A stretch of DNA of 64,000 nucleotides from Hsuehochloa calcarea (taxonomy: Eukaryota > Streptophyta > Magnoliopsida > Poales > Poaceae): positions 23,055,232-23,119,231 of the forward strand of contig CM070599.1 of NCBI GenBank assembly GCA_036346395.1, read 5' to 3'. This document shows positions 44,281-56,093 of the stretch, one piece after another (positions within the stretch are counted from its first letter, which is position 1; each line of letters starts with the position of its first letter). Under the pieces are notes generated by a model. The model had not been told where the DNA came from, made no database searches, and saw nothing but the letters and a program-made list of their open reading frames with translations. The translations under genes were made by a program, and so were the position numbers.

Positions 44281-45027
44281 AAACGCCCGAGAACTCCCGG
44301 AACCATGCATTCAGGAACATTGATACTAAAAAATAAACTATTACTATAACGTAGTCATAACTCATCATGATTATACGCTCTAATACCACTCATGATCCAC
44401 ATGACTATGATAACATAATCAATGTCCAATAATCAAACTCTAATAAATGCAACAGGTCTCTAGGTATAATTGTTGTAAATAATGTTAACTTCATTATTGA
44501 TAGCATGTGATGTGTAGGTGCTATCCCATACATGTACCCTTCAATGTTCTCCTAGAAACAACAACAAAGGAGTTAGTACAAAACTCAGCAAGTACATAAT
44601 AGAACGATAAAAATACACAATAGAAGCTTATTATTCATGTACCCATCATCACCATGACTCATTTTTCCCATCATCTTTTCATTAATGCATTGCAATTCTA
44701 CCGAGAAGTAGCAAACCTTACCACTTCTGGAAAGTATGGGAAATTACCTAATTGTTCCTAGTTATGACAATAACTTAATTCACCCATCTGTTGTAACTAA
44801 TGAGGCAAACAACATGGCTACTACCAACGGCGATGGAATTCCAGATAGCAACGCTCCCAAAGCCATAACTTTTACATCACTCATTCAAAATCAGTGTTTT
44901 TGCACTCTATGGAAAGCTTAAACAATAACCTACAATATTCATAATACATCAAATCTATGAAACATGACATAGATATCTCAAAACTACCTCACAAGGCTCA
45001 CCAGCACCCTGAACCAAAACATGGCAT
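44281..45027 (-). repeat. Gypsy-1 LTR, copy 2, inner part
   Basis: It matches 7780-8833 of copy 1, minus the MITE. A deletion at 44280 has removed the equivalent of about 7515-7780, that is, the primer site and LTR end. It is interrupted by Copia-B after GGCAT (45023-45027) and resumes at 50315. Confidence 0.85.
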
Positions 45028-45164
45028 TGTTGTGTGTGTGTGTGTGTGTGTATATATATGTTATTCTTCCCTAGTTTAGGGTGTTTCTGCATATTGCTCC
45101 TACTACGTACTTGTATATATTGGTCCATTGGCCCCTTTGTAGTACCAGAAGCACATTCATAACA
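45028..45164 (+). repeat. Copia-B 5' LTR with TG microsatellite
   Basis: It opens with a (TG)n run and a short TA run where the 3' LTR has TGTTAAATGTATATATGATG, then both read GTTATTCTTCCCTAG onward to ATTCATAACA. The microsatellite expanded after insertion. The primer site TGGTATCAGGCAGG (45165) is a diverged initiator-Met site. Confidence 0.92.
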
Positions 45165-45889
45165 TGGTATCAGGCAGGTTAGGATTTCTCTTATCTTTTC
45201 TCTCTCCTACCCAATTCCTAGATCCACCGCCGCCACCCCTACCGCCGCCACCAGGTCACCGCGCCGCTGCTCGTAGGTTGGCACCATCACCTCTACCGTC
45301 GCCGCCAGGTCACCTTGCCGTCGGTGCTGGGCTTTTCCTCTATCCCGACGCCTCGCATCGCCGCGGCCGAGCTCTCCAACTCGCGCTGCCAACCTCTCCC
45401 CTACTCGGGCCGCTATCGACGAGCTCATCTGCTCGCGGCGCCACCGCCGAGCACTCCTCACCTCTACCACGGCCTCGTGCGCCATGGCCCAACTCGAACT
45501 CTTGCTTGACATGCTCTCACCTCCATTATGCCTTTCATGCATGTCCATGACTACACAAGCCTCTCCTTGGTCCTTTCTCATGTTCCTAAGCACTATTAAA
45601 TCAATTGCAATAGGTAGCGGTTTATTCTCGATAATATATCAACATAGGAACGAATTCACCCGTAATTAAGCCTCTGATTGACACCATAGTAGGGATGTCC
45701 TCATCAACCACCGCCCGACCTCTCCCCTGATCGGACTCACTCCTCTGCTCGAGCCACCACCATCTAGATCCGGTGCTTCTTCCACCACCCCTACTGCTGG
45801 TTCTCCTCTACCTCTGTTGTGGCTGGAGGCCACCCCTGCTGCTGAGTTGCTGACCCCTGATCAAGGATTGGCAATGGCCATCACACAAG

Positions 45890-46800
45890 ATGGCACCCTC
45901 TAGAACCTCGAGCATGGGTACCATCTCGGTTCCGAATCCACCGGTCACCCTCAACGGTGTCAACTACCACAAGTTTATAAAGCACATGAGGATTCACTTG
46001 CGGGGACAGCGACTGTGGGTCTACCTCACCGGCGAGTGGCCTTGCCCACCCTGCCCCGTCCAGCCAACCAAGCCCGTTTTCCCTGCTGATGCTATTGATG
46101 ATGTTCAGCGGGCTGCGGTTGCCGCCTTTGAGGAGGCGCTCGAGGAGTACGGATCAACTCCACGCCAATGAGGTGTGGAGCGATGAGGATGCTAAGGCCT
46201 CCACCATCGTGGTGGCCAGCATTGAGCCCGAGCACGCGTCCGATGTGCTTGGGTTGTCTACGACCAAGGAGATGTGGGATCGTTTTCGTGCCCACTACGA
46301 GCCGAAGAGCAAGGCCATGTACCTTTCCACTCTTTGGGAGGATCAATCTCTCGAGTAGCAGGATGCCACCATGGACACCTTCTAGCAGCAGTTGGCTGCG
46401 GTTTGGCTTCAACTCGACTCTCTGGGGCCGAATGTCTGTCGGTCCTGCACCTGTTGTGTACGTCAGCGGGCTCACTTGGAGACTCATCGCCTCTGCGATT
46501 TTCTCACCCGCCTTCTTCCGGAGTATGAGGTGGCTCGCTCCTAGTTGCTGATGAGACAACCCCTTCCCTCCATATTGGAGGCTCTCACTGGTATTCAGGC
46601 TGAGGAGGCTCGTCTTTGCATGGTAGGGATTCTACAGTAGCCCTCTTCAATCTTGGTTGTTCACACCCCAGCACCGGTGCCTAGCCTGCCTTTGCCCCTC
46701 TGGTTGTCGCTCCTGCTCCCACCGGCCTGCACTATGACTATTCAGACCATTCTAGGCACACTATCCTGTACTGTCGCAAGAAGCAGAAGGCTTGCTTGAG
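45890..46800 (+). pseudogene. Copia-B gag
   Basis: An open start near 45890 gives SSMGTISVPNPPVTLNGVNY, HKFIKHMRIHLRGQRLWVYL and TGEWPCPPCPVQP, a UBN2-type gag. After a frame change at about 46150 come KASTIVVASIEPEHASDVLG and STTKEMWDRFRAHYEPKSKA. Later parts (QLAAVWLQLDSLGPNVC, LPSILEALTGIQAEEARLCM) lie in shifted frames. The knuckle is degraded to a YSDHSRHTILYC region, with one cysteine missing. The upstream 45165-45889 is GC-rich leader; its open frames are not genes. Confidence 0.88.
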
Positions 46801-46974
46801 TGGATGCACTTTGAGGGGGGAGCTGGATCCTCCCAGTCAACCTCACGCCAGAGTTCCTTAGAGTAGACGCACCAGGAGATGCTCACGCTGCTTCGATGCC
46901 TTGCTGCTTCTGCCCTAGCACCAGGTTCTGCTGCTAGGTCTTTTGGTCCTACGCCGCCACCTCCTCCTTCAGGT

Positions 46975-48260
46975 ATATCATCTCCTTGGATTATGGATTC
47001 CGATGCCTCTTTCCACATGACATCGAACTCCACTCATCTTACCTCTGTGAGACCACCCGATCTTCCTCTCATAATTCAACTGCGGATGTCACATCTCTTC
47101 CTAATGTAGGAAGAGGCACTCTTTCCACTTAGTCTTTTCGTGTTCCTATTGTATCTCATGTTCCTAATCTTACTATGCAGCTTATGTCAGCTGGTCAGAT
47201 CACTGATCATGGTTGTCGTATCATTCTTGATTCTGACTCTTGTTGTGTTCAAGATCGTCGTACGGGGATTCTGGTTGGGACTGGTCCTAGGCGCCATGAT
47301 TCTCAGCGTCTTTGGGAGCTCGACTGACTGTATCTTCTACTACCTCCACCAGCCAATCAGCCAATACCACTACCTCGGCTTCAGCTGCTTCTTCCACCAC
47401 CACCTTTGTCTAGTGGCACTATCAGTTAGGTCATATTGGTGTTTCTCGTCTTTCGTCACTAGTAGGGAGTGGTGTTCTAGGTTCTGTTTCTGGTGACACT
47501 GCTTTACATTGTACAAGTTGCAAGCTTGGCAAGTAGCTGCAACTCCCTTATCCCTCTAGTGATTCTGAGTCTCAGCATCCTTTTGATTTGATTCACTTTG
47601 ATGTTTGGGGACCGGCTCCCTTCACTTCGAAGGGGTCATACCTATTATGTGTTCTTTATTGATGATTATTCGAGATAGACTTGGCTCTATCTTATGTCTT
47701 CTCGTAGTGAGGTTCTTTCCATTTACCAACAATTTACCACCATAGTTTGCACTCAGTTTGAGTCGACCATTCATATTTTTCGTGCAAATTCTTCTAGTCG
47801 AATATCTCTCCACTTCACTTCGTCGTTTTCTTGCTGAGCAGGGCACTCTCCCTCAGTATTCTTGTCCTAGTGCTCATGCTCATAATGGTGTCACTAAGCG
47901 TAAGCACCGTCATCTTCTTCAGATAGCTCGTGCTATCATGCTTACTTCTTATGTCCCACCTCATTTTTGGGCTGAAGTTGTCTCTACCAATGCCTTATCA
48001 ATCGTAGCCCTCTTCTGCTCTCAAGGGATGCACCCCTTTTGAGCATCTCACTAGTTCGCCACCCCAGTACAGGCACCTTCGTTGTTTTGGTTGTGTCTAC
48101 TACGTGCTTCTTCCACCTCGTGAGCGCACCAAGCTCACTGCTCAGTCGGTCGAGTGTGTTTTTCTTGGCTACAGCTCTAAGCATAAGGGTTATCGTTGCT
48201 ATGATCATGTTGCTCGACGAATGAGGATTTCTCGAGATGTCACTTTTGATGAGTCTCGTC
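46975..48260 (+). pseudogene. Copia-B protease, pre-integrase and integrase
   Basis: The protease reads SSPWIMDSDASFHMTSNSTH, with DSD at 46996-47004 where DSG is required. VSHVPNLTMQLMSAGQITDH-like sequence follows in another frame. WHYQLGHIGVSRLSSL near 47425 starts pre-integrase. Integrase pieces are PFDLIHFDVWGPAPF, then a shifted Y-D-D-Y-S region, then AHNGVTKRKHRHLLQIARAI and PHFWAEVVSTNALS. The glutamate motif NGVAER reads NGVTKR, so the catalytic glutamate is lost. The C-terminal VECVFLGYSSKHKGYRCYDH is intact. Confidence 0.87.
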
Positions 48261-48589
48261 ATTACTATCCTTGTTCCTCTATCACCAGCTCTGCTTCTAC
48301 TGAGTAGCTTTCCTTTTTGACTTTTCCTGATACCTCGCCTCCTCCTGTTCGTGTCTTACCACCCTCGTCTCAGTCCCCACCTCCTCCACCACAGTCTCCT
48401 TCACCACAATCTCTCCCGTCTCCTCCAGTTTCCTCACCTCCTCCAGAGGTTCTTACCAGCTCTTCTGTTGAGTTCTCCCTTTTCCACGCACTACTCTCGC
48501 CATCCAAGGTCTACTACTACTCCAGTTTAGCCTTCTACTCCTTTCACTAACTCGTCCTTGCTCGATCCCGCTCCAGATTTCCTCCCAGG

Positions 48590-50115
48590 TATGATCGTCG
48601 GACTGTCAAGCCTCCTGAGCTTTACGGCTTTGCGGTTGCTGCTCATGTTGAGCTTACGGCTTACCGTGAGGCCGCTTCTCATCCAGAGTGACAGTAGGCG
48701 ATGGCTGAGGAGATTGATGCCCTAGAGCGCACCGGGACTTGGGATCTTATTCCCCTACCTGCTCGTGTTACTCCGATCACGTGCAAGTGGGTATACAAGA
48801 ATAAGACTTTCTCCGATGGCTCTCTTTAGTGCTACAAGGCTCATCTTGTGGCTCGTGGTTTTCCGCAAGAGCATGGTCATGACTACGATGAGACTTTTGC
48901 ACCCGTTGCTCACATGACCACTATTCGGACCCTTCTGGCAGTTGCTTCTATTCGCCAGTGGTCCATTTCTCACCTAGACGTCAAGAATGTCTTCCTCAAT
49001 GGCGAGCTGCGTGAGGAGGTCTACATGCAACCGCCCCCTGGGTATTCTTTCCCTGATGGCATGGTGTGTCGTCTTTGTCGCTCTCTCTATGGGCTCAAGC
49101 AAGCTCCTCGAGCCTGGTTTGAGCGCTTCTCCTTTGTTGACATTGAGGCCGGTTTCACCGCTAGCGACCATGACCCTGCTCATTTTGTTCACACCTCTCC
49201 TCGTGGTGGACTCTTCTTCTTCTGTATGTTGATGATATGATCATCACCGGTGATGGTCCTCGGTACATCGATTTTGTGAAGAGACATCTCAGTGACAAGT
49301 TCTTGATGTCTGATATGGGTCCACTTCGCTACTTTCTTGGGATTGAGGTCACTTCTACCCCTAAGGGCTACTACTTCACCTTGGAGAAGTACATTCAAGA
49401 CCTTCTTGCTCACGCTTATCTCACTGATTAGCACACAGTGGATACTCCCATGGAGCTTGGAGTTCACCTTCGACTCACTAATGGAGAGCCTCTTAAGGAT
49501 CCCACTCGCTACCATCACCTTGTTGGCGGTCTTGTCTATCTTGGGCTCACTTGCCTTGACATCTCTCACCTGTTCACATTCTGAGTCAATTCATTTTGGC
49601 TCCCACTCAGCTTCACTACAGTCACCTTCTATGTTTCCTTCGATATCTTCGTGGCACCATTTCTCGTTGCCTTTTCTTTCCTCGCTCCAGTTCCTTGCAG
49701 CTCAAGGTGTACTCTGATGCGACTTGGGCTAGTGATCACTCCGATCGTCGATCTCTTTCTGCCTACTATGTTTTCCTTGGATCCTCTCTAATTGCCTAGA
49801 AGACCAAAAAGCAGACAGCAGTTTCCCGCTTGAGTGCTGAGGCTTAGTTGAGGGCTATGGCATCGTTGATAACTGAGGTTACTTGGTTACGGTGGCTCGT
49901 TCGGGATTTTGGTGTCTCTCTTACCCCACCGACCCCTCTTTTGTCTGACAATACTAGTGCGATCAGTATTGCGCGAGATCTAGTGAAGCATGAACTCACC
50001 AAGCATATTGGAGTTGATGCTTCCTATATGAGATCGCAGGATCAGGACCAGGTCATGGCTCTTCAGTACGTGCCTTCGGAGCTTCATCTAGCCAACTTCT
50101 TCACGAAGGCACATA
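48590..50115 (+). pseudogene. Copia-B reverse transcriptase and RNase H
   Basis: RT: AMAEEIDALERTGTWDLIPL, CKWVYKNKTFSDGSL, a stop, then ARGFPQEHGHDYDETFAPVA, SHLDVKNVFLNGELREEVYM and SLYGLKQAPRAWFERFSF. A one-base frameshift just before the catalytic box leaves YVDD at 49225-49236 in the next frame, followed by MIITGDG and LSDKFLMSDMGPLRYFLGIE. RNase H: DPTRYHHLVGGLVYLG, then after a frameshift TQLHYSHLLCFLRYLRGTIS, VYSDATWASDHSDRRSLSAY, LLSDNTSAISIARD and HIGVDASYMRS. The frameshift splits the active site. Confidence 0.92.
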
Positions 50116-50169
50116 CACGAGCTCAACACAGCCTTTTCCTCTGCAAACTCAGTGTTGTTGATCCACCAT

Positions 50170-50309
50170 GAGTTTGAGGAGGTGTTAAATGTATATATGA
50201 TGTGTTATTCTTCCCTAGTTTAGGGTGTTTCCTGCATATTACTCCTACTATGTACTTGTATATATTGGCCCATTGGTCCTTTTGCAATACTAGAAGCCCA
50301 TTCATAACA
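50170..50309 (+). repeat. Copia-B polypurine tract and 3' LTR
   Basis: GAGTTTGAGGAGG leads into the 127-bp LTR (50183-50309), TGTTAAATG to ATTCATAACA, partner of 45028-45164. GGCAT follows. Confidence 0.93.
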
Positions 50310-50314
50310 GGCAT

Positions 50315-50620
50315 AACCAAACCTTTAATCCCGCTAACGATCTATCAAAAACATTGATTGCCCACTAAAATAATATCGCATCAAAGGTTCTCAGGTCGTT
50401 ACCCCTTGAAAACAGACGACAGAGATGACCAAAATGCAAAGCCCTAAATTCCCTCCTCTTATTCTCCTTCTCCCTTCTTCCTTCTTCCTTCTTCTTTGCC
50501 TCCTCCTCTGCGGCCCGATGGCGCAAAGGCGGCCAGAAGTAGCCTCAGCGGCCACGCAGACAAACAGAATTCGATAGCTCTGAGGCGGTGCTCGACAATG
50601 AGACCGCAATGCTACAAGTA
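50315..50620 (-). repeat. Gypsy-1 LTR, copy 2, outer part
   Basis: This continues 45027 across the Copia-B insertion: AACCAAACC...CCCGCTAACGATCTATC as at 8851-8882, then the CT-rich AAATTCCCTCCTCTTATTCT stretch. It ends near 50620, short of the TGTAATACCC start, and meets the gag fragment. Confidence 0.85.
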
Positions 50621-50636
50621 GTGTTGTAGGCAACAT

Positions 50637-51503
50637 GACTGACATCACAAAAATGGAATTTGATGAATTGGCAGTTGACGGGAGCAACTACCTAACCTAG
50701 GCCTTGGACATGGTTCTACTTAGCCTCCAAAGGGCTACCAAAGGGCTAAGTGCAACTATTGTTATTCGCAACAATACTAATAAGCCCCTAGAGCAAGACA
50801 AGGCTAAGGCCCTATTCTTCCTATGTCATGACTTGAATAAGGATCTCAAGAATGAGTATTTAACTGAGAGAGATCCTTTAACCCTATGGGTTTCCCTTGA
50901 AAAGAGATATAATCAGCAAAGGGAATTAAAGCTCCCACAGGTGGAGCATGATTAGATGCGTTTGCGCTTCCAGGATTTTAAATTTGTGGTGACTTAACAC
51001 TCCATAGGATAATTTCTCGTTTCAAGCTCTATGGAAGAGATTTTACAGAGAGAGATCTTATCGAGAAAGCACTTTTTACTTTCCATTCTTCAAATCTAGT
51101 GCTAGCACAACAGTACAGAGAAAAGGGGTATGAAAACCACTCTGAACTGATAACCGCACTTCGAGTGGCAAAAAACATAATGAACTCCTCATGAGGAATC
51201 ATAATGCTCATCCTACAGGAACTCAGGGTGCACCTGAGGCGCATAACATTCATAAATGGACAAATGTCGGTGGAAAAGGAAAGGAGACCGGGAAAGAAGT
51301 CTAAACCATTTGTCTTCAAGGCAAAAGGTAAGATAGGAGGAAAATGGAAGTCTATAATGAAAACACTAGGGGACAATAGGCTCTACAATATGTGTGGGCT
51401 CAAGGGTCACCAGGCAAAAGTTTGCAAGACACCTAAGCATCTGGTGGAGTTCTACCAAGAGTCTCAAAGAATGAAAAGCCAGAATAAAGCTCTATGGGTG
51501 TAG
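50637..51503 (+). pseudogene. Copia gag fragment, chimera copy 2
   Basis: Better kept than at 9951: MTDITKMEFDELAVDGSNYL, then QDKAKALFFLCHDLNKDLKN, EYLTERDPLTLWVSLEKRYN, RIISRFKLYGRDFTERDLIE, LAQQYREKGYENHSELITAL. A 98-codon frame ends with GGKWKSIMKTLGDNRLYNMC, GLKGHQAKVCKTPKHLVEFY. The knuckle lacks its first cysteine (YNMC for CxxC). At 51492-51503 it runs into inverted RT sequence, as in copy 1. It has no LTR of its own. Confidence 0.85.
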
Positions 51504-51749
51504 CATCATTGCGAGTATCAGTCATACATACCAGAGTGACCAAGAAGATTCTAAATGCAGCGATGATGAGAAAGGTAGTAGCCATCACCATCAGAATGAA
51601 CCTCAATCCAATCATAAAATAGCTCAATGGTCCCAAATATGACATGAATTGTTCACTCAATTTTTTCTTGACAAAAGCCACATAGTCCATGTCATCTCCT
51701 ATGATCAACATATCATCTACATATAGCAGAAGTAAAGTACGACACCACT
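51492..51749 (-). pseudogene. Copia RT fragment, chimera copy 2
   Basis: The minus strand reads RTLLLLYVDDMLIIGDDMDY, VAFVKKKLSEQFMS, LGPLSYF and MTDTRNDATPIELYSG, with catalytic YVDD intact. It matches 10793-11040 of Copia-C and ends at 51749, exactly where LTR-D begins. The rest of Copia-C is absent. Confidence 0.88.
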
Positions 51750-51750
51750 G

Positions 51751-54264
51751 TGAAATACAATCGAATTCAAGTACGCTTGAATACAACCAAATGAAACCAA
51801 ATAAATCCAAGGGCACTCGAACAAAGAGAAAAGAATTCAAACAAACTCAAATAAATCCCAAAATTCATACATTTGGTATAACGATATAGATTTTGATTTT
51901 AGATGAATTTAGGATCAGAATTATTTGATTTGGAGTTAGGATGAGTGAGATCGGGCTCTCGAAATATTCAAAATATTCGCTGGTGGAGCAATTATAGAAA
52001 AAGAGAGTATATTCTCGTGAATACTCCTCTTAGGTCATTTAGACTGTAGAGATTATGTTAATAGATAGGATCTACTGATGTTTATTTATTTTACGATTTG
52101 GTCTTCTATTGGAAGAGGATAACGGTAGGTGATAGATGGAATCAACTTCACTTTGATTTGTTTTTGAATTACTATTGTTTCATTGAGAACACCTCACCAC
52201 GACTTACATGTGAGGTCTAGCTTATTTAATGATTTTGTTTATCAATTTCTATTTATCAAGGAAGTTCCATAAGTGATATGTGGGAACTATGGGCAGTTGT
52301 GATGGCACACATACGATATATATAATTTTAACTAATCGAATTAACTCTAGGTTTTATGTCGCTATGATCCCTATGCCATATTAACTTTTGAGGTTTAATT
52401 ATCAGTTAATTGAATGGTTAATTTAATTACACTTCGAGTTATCCTTATACTTGAGATGTACCTAAGGGACTCACAAATCATACTAAGATTATTGTAATTA
52501 ATAGCTATTTATAGCTAGATAATTACTCATTAATCGTAATTGACCCTAAACAAATCCTAGAGTTTAACTTTTGATTAATCTATAGGTTAAATAGTATTCC
52601 TAATATTCTTGAGTGCTTAGACAAGGCATATTAGCTCAATAATTGCTTTTAAATAGCAAGCTACTCTTGTGAGGGCCTATAGGTGAGTGACTAACAGTCT
52701 ATGGTTGGGACTATATGTCAGGCTAGCCTTCAACCTATGATTAATCTATACTTAGCACTATTCCATCACAATTTAATTATTACCTATATCAATTATCTTA
52801 GCAAATCTATAACTAGTATGGGTCCACTAGTTAATTAAATATTACTTGGCATTGTAAAGTAACTACTAATTAATCTAGAGCATAGTGGCATAACTTGTTT
52901 CCATTTTACGATTAACTACTGACTATTGTCGTATATTATATTTGTTTGATATTTCAAAATTATTAATAATGACCTAGGGTCGACGGTTGAATGTGACACT
53001 AACCAAATTAATTGTTTTACCTTATCACTAACTAGTAAGTGCAAACTTGTAAGTGTGTGCTCCCCCTATTTGTTATGGTTATTATGATTATTTTACCACC
53101 ATGGCCACGCTCGGACAACCGAGACGGCGAGTCTGGGTGGTGAAGGAGGAGACCGCAATATGAAGAGGACGATGATGGCTGTGCTCCGGATGCTCCTATG
53201 GGAGAGAACGGTGAAGATAGTACGCTCTAGATAAGGGAGACCGAGGCGATGTTAAGGGACAAGGGCGCCAAGGCCGAAGCTCACCAGAGAGACGACGCGG
53301 ATCGGCTAAAACGGTTGGTATGGACGGCTCGGTCGTCGGAGAGGAAGAAGACGGGGTTGATAGCACTGATTCTGTGCAGGAGGGGAAATGAGGTCAGCAC
53401 AAGATAGAGGAGCCGAAGGCACGCTCGAAAGGTGAAGACGGAGTGGCGGGGGCTCACCCAAGTGACCGGAGTGGCGCGGCAATGATGGTGGCTACCAAAA
53501 CCGAGCTCGGGCTTCTTGAGCTCTCTCTCGCTCGCGAGTGAGGAATAGGGAAGGGGAAGTGGGGAAAAGAGAGCGAGACGGAGGCAAGCTCAACACGTGG
53601 CTCGTCGGGGGCTTTAAAGGGGGAGAGCGAGGTGGACAGCAACGCTGTGCGCAATGATAGGGAGTAGCATGCCACGGGTGGCGAAGGGACAAGAAGGGAG
53701 CGGGTCGCGATGGTGCGACCAGGGCATGGGCGACGTCTCTTCGGCGACCTTGTTGCTACATGTGGCTTGGACGGTGCTAACGCACAGCACAGAGAGGTGA
53801 TTTGGGAGAAAGGCGTTGTGGGAGGTGCGGCCGGCGCATGGCGAGGAGCGGTGCAAAGGCCGGCAGGAGGAAGAGATTGAGCGGGCTAGCCCGCACTGGT
53901 CTGCGAGGGAAGCGAAGGAAAAATGAAAAGTGGGCCAGCAAAGCTAGAACGGAGATGGGAAACAAGGCCTTGTGCGGTTGGCGGAAAGGAAGGAAAAGAA
54001 GGTGAGCTTGCTTTGGAGAAAAAGAAAGAAAAGGGAAGAAAAAGGAGAAAAAGAAAAGGGGACATGGCCTAGGCCGGCCTGAAATTTGGCCCAAACTAAA
54101 TTTTGAGGTTTATAATTTCCTTCAATTTCTTTGACTTTCAAATTCAAATTTCAATTCAAAATTTGGTTTGGTGATTTGAATTCAGACGTTACCTAAATTT
54201 GTATTATGTTAATTGATTTCTTGAAATTCCAAAACTCAACAAGATTTCAAATAAAATCCAGGGA
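51751..54264 (-). repeat. LTR-D, copy 2
   Basis: It is collinear with 23645-26244 and shows the same A/T-GC-A/T pattern and the same CTTTAAAG promoter-like site (near 53612). About 80 bp near the 5' end (minus strand, equivalent to about 26159-26240) is missing, and a block near 53150 is shorter. The frames in 53.4-54.1 kb are composition artefacts. Confidence 0.85.
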
Positions 54265-54482
54265 TGTTATAGACACCAAGGCGCCCGCCGTGGCAAGAGT
54301 GAGACTGTGGTAATAAAATAGTAAATAATACCTCATATGGCTTAAAATTAAATAAATATACCTCATATGGCAAAGAATTAAATAAATATACTTCATATTT
54401 AACCTCGTATGGCAGGGGATTAAGTAAGCCTACCCCAAATTTTCCAAATAACTACTAAGTTAACTAATATAACATTACCAAT
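54265..54482. repeat. Minisatellite beside LTR-D, copy 2
   Basis: CCTCATATGGC(T/A)(T/A)A(A/G)AATTAAAT-type units repeat at about 54330-54420. The block is collinear with 26246-26480. Confidence 0.7.
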
Positions 54483-54720
54483 TTACCATAATAGCAAGCT
54501 AGCTTGCATTTCTCTCATGATCTCAGTAGTGGTGTTGGGGCACTTAAAAATATCCCCAAAACATGCTTCCCACAAAGGAAACATTGCACCAAATCCTTGT
54601 CTATCTGCCAGGATGCATATTTCCATCCCGGGTCCTTCGACTTGGCCTTCCTCTCGGATCCTTGGATGGATCATAAGTCTCACCGCCTTCTACAACTTGC
54701 CTAGACATCTGTAAGCACAC
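54483..54720 (-). pseudogene. hAT-2 BED-finger exon, copy 2
   Basis: It matches 26484-26726 but has lost the stretch encoding HVHSGIKRLKQQLIERF. What remains is MSRQVVEGGETYDPSKDPR upstream, then FGDIFKCPNTTTEIMREMQA. The last part reads on past the point where copy 1 has a stop and is closer to the family sequence (CPNTTTEIMREM). Confidence 0.8.
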
Positions 54721-55825
54721 AAGCCGTAAGCACACCACAATCAAAGAGCAAAAGAAGGAGCAGAGAGCACGTAAGCAAAGAAGAGAGCAACAAGCAACAA
54801 GCAAAGCAGAGAGGAAGAAAGCAATAAAGAGAGTAAGAAGCATAGAGAAGAAAACTAAGAGAAAAGGAAGTAAAGTAGAGAGCAAGAAGTAGCGCTAGAG
54901 TAGAATAGAGCAGAGAGCAAGAGGCAGCGGATGAGCAAAGCATAGATCAAGAGGTAGTGTATGAACAAAACAAATTAGAGCAAGAACCAGAGAAAATAAG
55001 AGCAAAATGCAAAGAAAATCATAGGAAGAAGCATAGAAGAGCAAATCAAAGACGGATTAGGAGACTGACTTGAGCTAAGGTGACCTCTATGGAGGCGTTG
55101 GCGGTGGGGTGTGGAAGCCGACCAAGATGCCGGGCCGATGGCGACAAGCTACAAGGAGGCAGTGACCTTCTTCGTACAACAACGCCGACGGTGGAAATTA
55201 GCCAGAGGGGGGGACGGCGGTGGAAGTGAGCTGGAGAGGCGGCTCATCCCCAACCTTATTCGAAGCCTCAGCACCAGATCTGTTTTCTCTCCACCCCTTT
55301 CACGTGAAACCCTACCTTTCAAGGGGTTTTTTCCCTCCATGCTCTCGCCAGACTCGGCTAGACGACACCTAGCGACCATGGCGTCGCCCATCTTTCCTAG
55401 GCGCTCACCTAAGTCCCTGTGGCCTAGGCGAATGACCCTAGCATCTACCTCCAGCCAACGAGACATGTTGAATTGGAAACGCTATGACAACCTTGGGCAT
55501 AGCACAACTCTTGGCCTAAGGCCAACACACGCACGCATAACTGGCTTGGACTTGAGGTCCTTTTATTTCTAGGGTCCTTTCTAAAACAAACATAAACAAT
55601 TTCCTAAATAACTCGATCTGAATTGTTACGCTATCTTTCTTGAGTTGCATCGGATCTCGTGGTGGCCCCAATCCTAATGCATGATAAAATAGGAAGAAAC
55701 GAGGAGAAAATAGAAACAAAGCACCAGCCCAATCTCCTTGCACATTTCTTTCCTTGCATGGCCAAAAAGAAACAAAAATGGAAGTCCATATCTCCTGTTC
55801 TCCGATTAGGTCCACACCTTTATCT
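54721..55825 (-). other. hAT-2 5' region, copy 2
   Basis: It is collinear with 26727-27852: an A/G-rich tract (54740-55050), a GC-rich stretch (55080-55420), GCTATGACAACCTTGGGCAT near 55480, then unassigned sequence to the LINE tail. No gene. Confidence 0.55.
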
Positions 55826-56093
55826 CTTTTTTCGAGAATGCGCAAAAGGATTGTGCGTCATTTCATTAAGTAGAAGAAGTGCAACAACATCAGTTCAAAT
55901 ACATGAAACAAGCGATGGCCAAAATCTCAGCGCTGAAAGGAAAGAAAAAACTCACAACAACCTATACCACAATTAGGATAGCATGTAGACCTATCTATGG
56001 GGAGATAGCACCTCCAAGCTAGGTCCTCTCGCTAGGCACCACTGGCTAAGCTCGTCGCGAATCTGTTGGAGGAGTTTGTCTAAGGAAGCGACC
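55826..56093 (-). pseudogene. LINE-1 3' end, copy 2
   Basis: The tail CGCATTCTCGAAAAAAGA (minus) at 55826 and the following 3' UTR match 27853-28139. Homology stops at 56093, where Copia sequence replaces the next 614 bp of LINE. Confidence 0.88.

Larger units (their letters stand above)
45028..50309 (+). mobile_element. Copia-B, full-length Copia LTR retrotransposon (dead)
   Basis: LTRs 45028-45164 and 50183-50309 enclose gag, protease, integrase, RT and RNase H in order. Perfect 5-bp duplications GGCAT (45023-45027 and 50310-50314) flank it, inside the Gypsy-1 LTR. It is the most complete element in the window, but stops and frameshifts occur in every domain. It is related to, but distinct from, Copia-A/3: the LTRs share only CATAACA-type ends and general layout. 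Confidence 0.95.

Noticed and set aside
45164..45593. 128-codon frames on both strands in the Copia-B leader
   Set aside because: Non-coding GC-rich leader between primer site and gag; opposite-strand frames overlap with no conserved motif.
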